A stretch of 64,000 bases of DNA from Acetobacter peroxydans (lineage in GTDB: Bacteria; Pseudomonadota; Alphaproteobacteria; Acetobacterales; Acetobacteraceae), in NCBI RefSeq assembly GCF_006539345.1, contig NZ_BJMV01000006.1, forward strand, positions 118,578-182,577, given 5' to 3'. Under the pieces are notes generated by a model. It ran no database searches. It saw only the letters and a list, made by a program, of their open reading frames with translations, and had not been told where the DNA came from. Shown here one piece after another: positions 8,365 through 15,441 of the stretch. Numbering within the stretch: the first letter of the stretch is position 1; each line of letters opens with the position of its first letter. The position numbers and the translations under genes were made by a program.

Positions 8365-9597
8365 TCAGCTATCGGGGGTAATATCTTCCAGCCGATCGAG
8401 TTTGCGCAATTCCGGGAACAGGAACATCCAGCTTGCCGCGACCAGCAAGGTGCCGATCCCACCCAGCACGACAGCGCCTACAGGGCCGGTGAGGGACGCC
8501 AGCATCCCGCTTTCGAACTCACCAAGCTGGTTGGATGAACCGATGAACAGCATGTTCACAGCGGAAACCCGGCCACGCATTTCATCGGGGGTGCCAAGCT
8601 GCACCAAGGCGCCGCGCACCATCACGCTTACAACGTCAGCGCCCCCCAGTATTGCCAGCATGATAACCGACAGCCATGCTGAGCGTGACAGGCCGAAAAA
8701 AATGGTCGCAAGGCCGAAAATCCCGACGGCCCCGAACATCCACAGCCCCGCGTGGCGGCCCAGCGGGCGACGGGCCAGAACGGCGGCCACCATCAGCGCC
8801 CCTACGGCTGGTGCGGCCCGCAAGAGGCCGAGGGCGATCGGCCCTGCGTGAAGGATATCGGTTGCAAAGACCGGAAGCATGGCAGTGGCGCCGCCCAGCA
8901 GCACCGCGAACAGGTCCAGAGAAATCGCGCCGAGCATGGCGGGTTTGCGCCGCAGGAAGGCAATGCCGCCAAAAACGCTCGCCAGCGTTGCGGGCTGGCG
9001 GGCCTTGGCGGGCTTTTTGATGGATAACGAGGCGGTGGCTAATGCCGCCATGCCAAAACCGATTGCGCACAGGCTGTAACACAGGGCGGCACCAGCGCCG
9101 TACAGGAGTCCCCCCAGCGATGGCCCGGCAATGCTGGCCACCTGAAACAGAGAAGCCGAAAGGGCCGTTGCGCGGGGAAACACGGCGGGTGACACCAGAG
9201 AGGGCAGGAATGTCTGCTGGGCAGGCATTTCAAAAGCCTTGCAGGCCCCAAAAAGAGCCACAAGTGCGTACAATATGCCCGGTGTCAGGCTGTGGGTGAA
9301 AGCCGCGTAGGCCGTGGCGGCGGTCGCCAGCATTTCCAGCACCTGACAGAGCAGGACGATTTTCTGACGGTTATGCTGGTCGGCGGTGTGGCCGGCTGGC
9401 AGAATCAGCGCGAACATGGGCAGAAACTGCGCCAGCCCGACAAAGCCGAGTGCCGCGGTGCTGTGGGTGAGCGCGTAAATCTGCCAGCCTACAGCCACGG
9501 CCAGTACCTGCGCCGCAAAGGCGGAAAGTGCGCGCCCGCCCAGAACGGCAGGCAGGCCCGGTTGACTGAAAAGGGAAGGGGAGGGCGGTTCGGACAT
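8365..9597 (-). CDS. MFS transporter (EntS/MFS_3-like exporter)
   Basis: A 410-residue integral membrane protein with about 12 hydrophobic segments in two six-helix halves. The loop after helix 2 reads PAGHTADQHNRQK, the MFS motif-A position, and the LFQVASIAGPSLGGLLYG and PDEMRGRVSAVNMLFIGSSNQLGEFESG segments are typical of the EntS-like exporter branch. The substrate cannot be deduced; siderophores and drugs are known for relatives. I start at the ATG at 9597 (MSEPPS); the upstream extension has no membrane or family character. It is monocistronic and converges on HU. Confidence 0.88.
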   Translation of the reverse strand: MSEPPSPSLFSQPGLPAVLGGRALSAFAAQVLAVAVGWQIYALTHSTAALGFVGLAQFLPMFALILPAGHTADQHNRQKIVLLCQVLEMLATAATAYAAFTHSLTPGILYALVALFGACKAFEMPAQQTFLPSLVSPAVFPRATALSASLFQVASIAGPSLGGLLYGAGAALCYSLCAIGFGMAALATASLSIKKPAKARQPATLASVFGGIAFLRRKPAMLGAISLDLFAVLLGGATAMLPVFATDILHAGPIALGLLRAAPAVGALMVAAVLARRPLGRHAGLWMFGAVGIFGLATIFFGLSRSAWLSVIMLAILGGADVVSVMVRGALVQLGTPDEMRGRVSAVNMLFIGSSNQLGEFESGMLASLTGPVGAVVLGGIGTLLVAASWMFLFPELRKLDRLEDITPDS

Positions 9598-9833
9598 AGG
9601 GGGCCGTAATAAGAGAGGGAGATCGAGCGGACAACCGGCGCAGGTGGTGCTGGGGGGGCTGCCATGCGCGGCATCGGTTTGTGCGAAGGAAGGCACTTTG
9701 GCACTCATCGCGACCAAAAGAAAAGTCACGGGCCAGAGATAAGAGACATCTGTGCGTAAAGGTTGGTTTACGGCGCAGCCGGAAGCGACCTATGACGGGC
9801 CGCCACAGTCAGGATTTCTGGAAAATGAGAAAA

Positions 9834-9908
9834 TGGCTGGGGCGGGAGGATTCGAACCTCCGCATGGCGGAATCAAAATCCGCTGCCTTACCGCTTGGCT
9901 ACGCCCCA
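9834..9908 (-). tRNA. tRNA-Gln (TTG)
   Basis: On the minus strand: acceptor TGGGGCG pairing with CGCCCCA, D-arm GCCAAGCGGTAAGGC, anticodon arm GCGGATTTTGATTCCGC with anticodon TTG, T-arm GGAGGTTCGAATCCTCC, discriminator G and an encoded CCA. Confidence 0.96.
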
Positions 9909-10024
9909 ATATGGCGGATCAGGATAATCTGCCCGCCCGGCCGCTTCCTTTTAGGCTGAACTGACGGCTTTCGTAAAGACCGACAGGGCCAGATTTCGAT
10001 ACCCTGGCGTGTGGTTTCGCTGGA

Positions 10025-10651
10025 TCAGCCCTGATCTGCCAAGCTGTTATCAGGCAGGTCGGGCAGGCCCGTCTCCTCATCCTGGCCGGTGGTGCTGCTG
10101 GTAAACAACCCCCAGCGGCCCGCCTTGTCCAGCGCCTGATCCAGTGCGGCCATGGTGCTGCCCATATCGAGGCTGTCGTCTTTTTCCCATGTACGAAAGG
10201 TCGCGGTCCAGATGGCGGTCAGGGCCGAGGCTCTGGCTATGCCTGTTAGCCCTGAGGTGCTGATTCCTGCCGCTTCCGCGATCCGGCGCATACTTTGCAG
10301 CGTGGCGGCACCGATGGCCAGAACCATCGGAGGGTCAAAAGGCATGGCTTTGAGCAGGGCGCGCACACCCGCCCGGTGCGCCTGGAACATGTCGAGCCTG
10401 CGCATCAGCAGATCGAACAGCCGCTCACGCGCGGAGCCATACCCGGCATCGTCTGCAAGAGCGGCGTTATCCGCCATTCGGCCGAGTGCCAGAGCAATGC
10501 CGGTCTTGCAGGAAAAGCGTCTGCGCGCCTCGGTTTCGGACAGGTCTGCGGCGCGGGCGGCATCCTGAACGCTAAAATGCCCCCAGCCTTTTTCAGCCGC
10601 CAGAGACAGGGCGGAGGTTACAAGAGCGGCGTCGAAGGGGTCGGTTGTCAT
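10025..10651 (-). CDS. TetR-like putative transcriptional regulator
   Basis: 208 residues. The first 50 form a TetR-type helix-turn-helix (AAEKGWGHFSVQDAARAADLSE, then a KTGIALALGRMAD helix), and the rest is helical with ARERLFDLLMRRLDMFQAHRAGVRALL, as in the ligand-binding part of TetR/COQ9-like proteins. The recognition helix (ETEARRRFSCKTG) departs from the classic spacing, so DNA binding is likely but not certain. It lies downstream of proC with a gap of about 57 bases and is probably the last gene of the ubiK-ybjN-proC run. Confidence 0.78.
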   Translation of the reverse strand: MTTDPFDAALVTSALSLAAEKGWGHFSVQDAARAADLSETEARRRFSCKTGIALALGRMADNAALADDAGYGSARERLFDLLMRRLDMFQAHRAGVRALLKAMPFDPPMVLAIGAATLQSMRRIAEAAGISTSGLTGIARASALTAIWTATFRTWEKDDSLDMGSTMAALDQALDKAGRWGLFTSSTTGQDEETGLPDLPDNSLADQG

Positions 10652-10708
10652 GGCGGGGCTTTCTGGGTGGAGATGTCCGGCAAGGGACAGCGATCACGGG
10701 TGGGGCGG

Positions 10709-11530
10709 TCAACCCGCCAGTTCGCCGGCGCGGCGTACGGCTGCCGCCACGGCCTGCGATGTGCTGGCGGGCCAGGCATCGGAGGCCATCAGCACGCCCA
10801 GCGCTTCCGCCGTGGTGCCACCGGGGCTGGTGACATTACGGCGCAACTCGGCGGCGTCGGTTGGCAGGCTGTGCAGCATCTGTCCGGCTCCGTACAGGGT
10901 GGCGCGGGCCAGTGTGCGGGCGGTGGCCTGCGGCAGCCCCTGTTCCACCCCTGCTTTTTCAAGCAGTTCAGCCAGCAGGAAGACATAGGCGGGGCCGCTG
11001 CCGGAAATGCCCGTTACGGCGTCGATCTGTTGTTCTGTGTCCACCCATACGGTTTGCCCTACGGCGCGCATCAGGCTGTCGCAGTGCTGCTTTTGTTCCG
11101 GGGTGGCATCAGGTGAGGCGTACAGGCCCGTCATGCCCGCGCCCAGCGTGCTGGGGGTGTTGGGCATGGCGCGGATGAAAACCGGGGCAGTGTCTGTCGC
11201 GGCCTGGCTGTAAACACGGCTCAGGCTGGCGATGCTACGCCCGGCCATGACGGACAGCAGCGTGGCGCGGGCAAAGCGCCGGGCCAGAGTTTCCAGAACG
11301 GCATCGGCTTTCTGGGGCTTGACCGCCAGAACGATGACATCGGGCTGGAAGCTGGCTGGCAGGTCACCGAGTGAGGGCACAAGAACATGCGGCGCGGGCA
11401 GGGTGTCGCGGTGGCGGTCGATCACGGCGGAGGGCGGGAGCCCGCAGGCCAGCCAGCCATCAAGCATAGCCCCGCCCATCTTGCCGCACCCGACCAGAAG
11501 AATGGAAGGCAGTCGAGTGGATGTGCTCAT
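10709..11530 (-). CDS. proC: Pyrroline-5-carboxylate reductase
   Basis: Last step of proline synthesis, NAD(P)H-dependent reduction of pyrroline-5-carboxylate. The 273-residue product has the Rossmann motif VGCGKMGGAM at about residues 13-22, the VLAVKPQ strand, the AMPNTPSTLGAG substrate loop and the C-terminal signature ISGSGPAYVFLLAELL, with the NVTSPGGTTAEAL stretch that completes the dimer active site. Length is normal. It sits in a minus-strand run after the YbjN-domain gene, 34 bases away. Confidence 0.96.
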   Translation of the reverse strand: MSTSTRLPSILLVGCGKMGGAMLDGWLACGLPPSAVIDRHRDTLPAPHVLVPSLGDLPASFQPDVIVLAVKPQKADAVLETLARRFARATLLSVMAGRSIASLSRVYSQAATDTAPVFIRAMPNTPSTLGAGMTGLYASPDATPEQKQHCDSLMRAVGQTVWVDTEQQIDAVTGISGSGPAYVFLLAELLEKAGVEQGLPQATARTLARATLYGAGQMLHSLPTDAAELRRNVTSPGGTTAEALGVLMASDAWPASTSQAVAAAVRRAGELAG

Positions 11531-11564
11531 CAGAAAATCCTGTTTATGTACGGCGCGCCTGCTC

Positions 11565-12065
11565 TCAGGCTTCGCCCTGACAGTCCAGCATGGCCATACC
11601 CAGCGCCTCGGAAACGGAGAGTTTTTCCGTCAGGAAAAAGCGGAACGCAGGGTAAAAGCGCTCGCACTCGTTCAGGGCGATGTCGATCATGTCTTCAAAG
11701 ATATCGGCCACGGCCTGCGTGTTGCGCAGCAGCAGCGCATGGCGGAACAGCAGCACGCCGTCCTCCGTATCCACGCTGAAATGGCCGATCCACATCTGCT
11801 CGTTGGCAAGGCCGATCAGCTCATACAGGGCCGCGCGGCGGGCTGTTCCGACGCGCAGGTCGAAGGCGCAGGTGAACAGGATCGTGCCCAGTTCAGCCGA
11901 CCATGAAAAGAACAGGCCGTAGTCGCACCAGCGGGCCGGGGCTTCGGCGGCCATTTCGGTGGGTGTGCAGCGGTCGAAGGTCCAGCCCAGCCCCCCGATA
12001 ACCTGTTCCATCAGGTCAAGCGGGTTGGCGGATACTGGCGTGGAATCGCTCGTCAGGGCTGGCAT
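11565..12065 (-). CDS. YbjN domain-containing protein
   Basis: 166-residue acidic protein with the YbjN/type III secretion chaperone-like fold: alternating strands and helices (YGLFFSWSAELGTILFTCAFDLRV, then LYELIGLANEQMWIGHFSVDTEDGVLLFRHALLL). The biochemical role of this family is unknown. I prefer the ATG at 12065, preceded by CGGAGA, over an in-frame ATG at 12089. It lies between the BMFP gene and proC, an order I believe recurs in related alphaproteobacteria. Confidence 0.85.
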   Translation of the reverse strand: MPALTSDSTPVSANPLDLMEQVIGGLGWTFDRCTPTEMAAEAPARWCDYGLFFSWSAELGTILFTCAFDLRVGTARRAALYELIGLANEQMWIGHFSVDTEDGVLLFRHALLLRNTQAVADIFEDMIDIALNECERFYPAFRFFLTEKLSVSEALGMAMLDCQGEA

Positions 12066-12138
12066 GGTGGCGGTTCTCCGTGCCTGCATGAGATATGAAC
12101 GGATTGACACACTGGCAAAAGGGCTTGAGAGGCCCCGT

Positions 12139-12414
12139 TCAGCCCTTGTGCGCCGATGCGTGTTCGAGCTTGAGGACGCGCTCTTCAAGGGCGTGGAGAC
12201 GGCGTTCCGCCTCTTCCTGCCCGATGCGGGCCTGGGCGGCCAGCTCACGCATGACTTCGAATTCTTCCCGGCGGACGACCTGCAGGGTGTTGAGCACTTC
12301 ATCCACGCGGTTGCGGACAATGGCGTTAATTTCCTCGCGCGCGCCCGTCAGGGCGGAAACGGCACCACCTGCCACACCGGCAAGGTCGTCAAGGAAGCGA
12401 GGTCTGTCAGCCAT
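12139..12414 (-). CDS. BMFP (UbiK/YqiC-like) accessory protein
   Basis: 91-residue protein of the membrane fusogenic/BMFP family: a short amphipathic N-terminal helix (PRFLDDLAGVAGGAVSALTG), then a long coiled coil (REEINAIVRNRVDEVL to AERRLHALEERVLKLE). In Escherichia coli the family member UbiK helps aerobic ubiquinone synthesis; whether this protein does the same is inference. The ATG at 12414 has GGAGA upstream; an alternative ATG lies six codons earlier. First gene of the ybjN-proC run. Confidence 0.82.
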   Translation of the reverse strand: MADRPRFLDDLAGVAGGAVSALTGAREEINAIVRNRVDEVLNTLQVVRREEFEVMRELAAQARIGQEEAERRLHALEERVLKLEHASAHKG

Positions 12415-12608
12415 GGCCGGTTCTCCATTCAATCCGGGATACGCAAGCCCTTCGCGCGCTGCGCATCTCCTCTTCTGCCTATGAACCTATAAAGGATAAA
12501 GGCTGGCGCGCCCAGATGTTCCGATCCAACTTTATGCCCCTTCCTGTACAGGGGGCTGTCAATGGCAGGGAGGGCCTGTGCGGTCGCCCATTTCGGTGCG
12601 GCTCTCCA

Positions 12609-12637
12609 TTGACCGGCGGAGACAGCGTTCCCATTAT
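12609..12637 (+). promoter_or_regulatory. Candidate sigma70-type promoter of the DnaJ-like gene
   Basis: TTGACC at 12609-12614, a 17-base spacer and CATTAT at 12632-12637, about 80 bases before the DnaJ-like start. The rest of the 12415-12716 gap shows nothing else clear; it must also hold the minus-strand promoter of the BMFP gene. Confidence 0.45.
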
Positions 12638-12716
12638 CTAAGGTAATGGATAAAAAGGCAAAGACAATGCCCGGCGCGGGTTTCGCCAGCGGGCAAAAAA
12701 CGGAGAAACCGGTTGC

Positions 12717-13592
12717 ATGAGCGGACGTGATCCCTACGAGGTTCTTGGTGTTGCAAGGACAGCCAGCCAGGATGACATCCGCAAGGCATACCGCAAGCTG
12801 GCCAAGAAATATCACCCGGACCTCAACCCGGATGACAAAAAGGCGGAAGAGCAGTTCAAGGCGGTCAATCAGGCGAATGACCTGCTGTCCGATACGGAAA
12901 AGCGCGCGCGGTTCGACCGGGGCGAAATCGACGCCTCCGGGCAGGAACGCGCCCCCCACGGGTTTGGCGGCGGTGGCTTTCATGGCGGCGGCGCGGGCGG
13001 TGGGTTCAATGAGGAAAACCTCAACGACCTGTTTGGCAGCATGTTTGGCGGGTTTGGCGGCACGCGCGGCCGACGGAGCGGCCCCCGGCAGGGAGCGGAT
13101 TCGTCCTACGCGCTCAAGGTCAGTTTTCAGGATGCGGTCAACGGCACCACATCACGCGTTTCCCTGCCCGATGGCAGCACGCTGGATGTGAAAATTCCGC
13201 CGGGGATAGAGGATGGTCAGGTGCTGCGCCTGCGCGGTAAGGGCAATCCCGGTATACAGGGTGGCCCGGATGGCGATGCACTGATTACCGTGACCGTGCT
13301 GCCAGACCCCACCTACACGCGCGACGGTGTGGACCTGCGCGAAACCCTGCCGGTTGATCTCAAAACCGCCGTTCTGGGCGGCCCCATCATGGTGCCTACG
13401 CCTACTGGCACGGTCAGGATGAACGTGCCCGCCGGTTCCGACAGCGGTACGGTGCTGCGCCTGCGTGGCAAAGGTGTGCAGGCGCATGGCAAGCGCGAGG
13501 CCGGTAATCTGTACGTCACGCTTCAGGTCAAGATTGGCAAGGCTGATGCCGCGCTGGAAGCCTTTCTGCGGGATTGGACTCCGCAGGCCTGA
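12717..13592 (+). CDS. DnaJ-class co-chaperone lacking the zinc finger (CbpA-like)
   Basis: 291 residues: a J-domain at residues 5-70 with the HPD motif ([10 protein letters not shown]) that stimulates DnaK ATPase, a Gly/Phe-rich linker at about 80-120 ([18 protein letters not shown]), then the two-lobed DnaJ C-terminal substrate-binding domain ([12 protein letters not shown] to VTLQVKIGK). The CxxCxGxG zinc repeats of true DnaJ are absent, so it belongs to the CbpA/DjlA-like class. It stands alone on the plus strand, with a GGAGAAACC upstream of the ATG. Confidence 0.93.
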   Translation: MSGRDPYEVLGVARTASQDDIRKAYRKLAKKYHPDLNPDDKKAEEQFKAVNQANDLLSDTEKRARFDRGEIDASGQERAPHGFGGGGFHGGGAGGGFNEENLNDLFGSMFGGFGGTRGRRSGPRQGADSSYALKVSFQDAVNGTTSRVSLPDGSTLDVKIPPGIEDGQVLRLRGKGNPGIQGGPDGDALITVTVLPDPTYTRDGVDLRETLPVDLKTAVLGGPIMVPTPTGTVRMNVPAGSDSGTVLRLRGKGVQAHGKREAGNLYVTLQVKIGKADAALEAFLRDWTPQA

Positions 13593-13610
13593 GCTCTGAA
13601 CAGCCCCGAT

Positions 13611-13640
13611 CGGCCATGACCAGAATGAGGGTCATGGCCG
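13611..13640. terminator. Strong hairpin between convergent genes
   Basis: CGGCCATGACC, an 8-base loop, then GGTCATGGCCG: a perfect 11-bp stem between the DnaJ-like gene and the convergent secreted-protein gene. No U-tract follows, so intrinsic termination is plausible but not certain. Confidence 0.55.
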
Positions 13641-13668
13641 CGGCGGCGGTTTGTCCTGTGATTAAGGT

Positions 13669-14133
13669 TCAGGGGTTCTGCGTGCGGGTCTCGTCGCGGT
13701 AAAGCGGCAACTCCATTTTGTGGCCATCCGTGCTGTTGATGACCAGCAGCGCGGTATTTTCCGATTGCAGCGTGAAGGTGAGCGTCAGGGGAGGGCTGGA
13801 GGCTGTCCAGGTTGCACCGTCAAGGCGCGTGAGGCTGAAATGCTCCTGCTTGACCACCCGGCTGTACATCGGAGGGAGTGTGAGCAGCAGGCGGGCGGCA
13901 GGCCCCGCGGCCTTGTTTGCCACGACCTCAATGGCGTCAGCGGCGGCCATCATCGCCCATGTGCCGCAGAAAAGAGCGGTCGGGTAGGCGCTTTTGTGCT
14001 CCGGCGCGGTGGCTTTGGCTGCGCGCGCCACCGGGGCGGGCTTGGCGTCCGGCTGTGCGGTGGTGGCGTTCGCGGCCAGAGCCGGCGTGATGCTCAAGAG
14101 TGCTGCTGCGGAAAAACTGAAAAAACGGGTCAT
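13669..14133 (-). CDS. Putative secreted hypothetical protein
   Basis: 154 residues. The N-terminus MTRFFSFSAAALLSITPALAANA is a clear Sec signal peptide with an AxA-type cleavage site, followed by an Ala/Pro-rich linker and a beta-rich domain (EHFSLTRLDGATW, LTLTFTLQSENTALLVINSTDG). I do not recognise a family. I start at the ATG at 14133 because it places the signal peptide at the N-terminus. The neighbours, a DnaJ-like gene and an unrelated small ORF, give no functional hint. A periplasmic location is inferred. Confidence 0.7.
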   Translation of the reverse strand: MTRFFSFSAAALLSITPALAANATTAQPDAKPAPVARAAKATAPEHKSAYPTALFCGTWAMMAAADAIEVVANKAAGPAARLLLTLPPMYSRVVKQEHFSLTRLDGATWTASSPPLTLTFTLQSENTALLVINSTDGHKMELPLYRDETRTQNP

Positions 14134-14230
14134 GCCAGCTCCATGAAGTGCAAGGCCGTTCCACACTGCGGCAAACCGCTTCGGGGCCGGCTGTTCTGTG
14201 TGCCGTATTCAGGGGCCGCGCGTCCAGTGC

Positions 14231-14260
14231 TTGACGGCAACCGGTCGCGGGCCGGATAAA
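14231..14260 (+). promoter_or_regulatory. Candidate promoter of the 48-residue membrane protein
   Basis: TTGACG at 14231-14236, an 18-base spacer and GATAAA at 14255-14260, about 120 bases before the small ORF. The leader between them is GC-rich with several short complementary blocks such as GGCTGCAAAGCCCC and CAGGGGCGGG. Confidence 0.4.
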
Positions 14261-14379
14261 GACAGCAATGCAGCCGCGCGTCTGAGTGAGGCGGGCTGCA
14301 AAGCCCCATTACAGGGGCGGGATCGCACCGGAACAGCGCTACGGCAGGGCCATGACGGGCAGGCGGAAGGGAGCAGACC

Positions 14380-14526
14380 ATGAGTGAAACGGTCACGCAG
14401 GCAGGCACGCGCCAGCCGTCGGAACAACTCGGCCTGCGCGAAGGCGCGCAGATGGTGGGGGCCATGCTGTTCGTGCTGGGCGTTCTTGCACTGGGCCTGC
14501 ACGCCATTTCCTACGCGGGTTACTGA
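14380..14526 (+). CDS. Small single-pass membrane protein (48 residues)
   Basis: Open frame of 48 codons from the ATG at 14380 to TGA at 14526, preceded by GGAAGGGAG at a normal distance. The polar N-terminus (MSETVTQAGTRQPSEQLGLREG) is followed by one hydrophobic segment, AMLFVLGVLALGLHAISYAG, ideal for a transmembrane helix. I do not recognise a family. Its good ribosome site, plausible promoter and membrane-protein composition argue for real coding despite the length. It converges on the oxygenase gene. Confidence 0.55.
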   Translation: MSETVTQAGTRQPSEQLGLREGAQMVGAMLFVLGVLALGLHAISYAGY

Positions 14527-14553
14527 AAACCCGCGTGGAGTCTGCGGCGGTTT

Positions 14554-15312
14554 TTATTCGTGCCGCAGGGTTACAACCAGCACATCACGCCATCCCGGAC
14601 GGGTGGGGTCGTCCCGTTCGACCGGCGTCACGCCGTGGTAGACGCGGTTATCGTTCACGAATGCAGTATCCAGCGGCTCGGTCAGGGTAAAACTGCCGAC
14701 CAGCCGGCGATTGAGATCGTGGATCGAAGTTTCCCCGCACGCTACGTTTTCGCGTCGGATCATGATCACGCACACCCAGTCGACGCCGTCGCGGTGCAGT
14801 CCTTCCGGCGTGGGGCGGCCAGGCATGTCTGGCTGCGCCTCAATGCGGAACTGATGTGTTTCCGCGTGCCATGAGGCAGGCCTGCGCTCGGGCGGGGTCA
14901 GGTCGGTGGCGACACGGCAGACCAGCCTTAGAATGGCCTCCAGCGCGGGGTTGGCGGCGCTTTCAGGCAGGAATGGCTCGAACCAGCGCTCGATCCCGCC
15001 ATTGAGGGTATTGTAGTCGCGGCTCTGGTAATGGGGCTGATGCGGCTTGCGGCTGATCATCTCGCCGCTGAGCGAGAATGTGGCATAGCGCCGCCGTCGG
15101 TAGCGCCCGCCGTCGGCCATGTAGAGGTCCACGCCCAGATCGTCCCAGCTTGCGGCGAAACGGTCCCACTGTGCCAGATTGGGCAGCAGGGAGTGCATGG
15201 CGTTGGCCCGCACGAACACGAAACCATCGCGCGCCAGCGGGTTTTCCAGAAGGGTTTCAAGGGTGGGCCGCGTCTCTTCCGGCAGGGAAGGGGGCGGGAC
15301 GATGGTGGACAT
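14554..15312 (-). CDS. 2-oxoglutarate/Fe(II)-dependent oxygenase family protein
   Basis: 252 residues resembling the 2OG-Fe_Oxy_2 family, which includes free amino-acid hydroxylases. The facial triad reads as His173 and Asp175 (GLHRDGVDWV) with His226 (VYHGVTPV), and Arg242 (PGWRDVLVVTLR) is placed to bind 2-oxoglutarate. The N-terminal third (YRRRRYATFSL, PHYQSRDYNTLNGGIERWFEP) is characteristic of this branch. The ATG at 15312 (MSTIV) is preferred over a frame extension 19 codons longer. Substrate unknown; no pathway genes adjoin. Confidence 0.82.
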   Translation of the reverse strand: MSTIVPPPSLPEETRPTLETLLENPLARDGFVFVRANAMHSLLPNLAQWDRFAASWDDLGVDLYMADGGRYRRRRYATFSLSGEMISRKPHQPHYQSRDYNTLNGGIERWFEPFLPESAANPALEAILRLVCRVATDLTPPERRPASWHAETHQFRIEAQPDMPGRPTPEGLHRDGVDWVCVIMIRRENVACGETSIHDLNRRLVGSFTLTEPLDTAFVNDNRVYHGVTPVERDDPTRPGWRDVLVVTLRHE

Positions 15313-15441
15313 GAGGGCATTTCCTGCAATCTGCGCCGCATGAAGGGCGGCGCGGCCAGTTTGCCCCAAACTAGCCGCGCCGAACAGACATAGCGCGATG
15401 GGTTAGCCCGGCGGTGTTGTCGGTTCTGGCATGGTGTCCGC

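Noticed and set aside
14134..14379. Possible cobalamin or other riboswitch ahead of the small membrane protein
   Set aside because: No B12-box or other conserved riboswitch core could be read; only short complementary blocks.
14350..14400. Possible small SRP RNA core (GGCAGGCGGAAGGGAGCAG)
   Set aside because: The tetraloop-flanking bases do not pair and two consensus bases are missing; it is better explained as the ribosome site of the 48-residue ORF.
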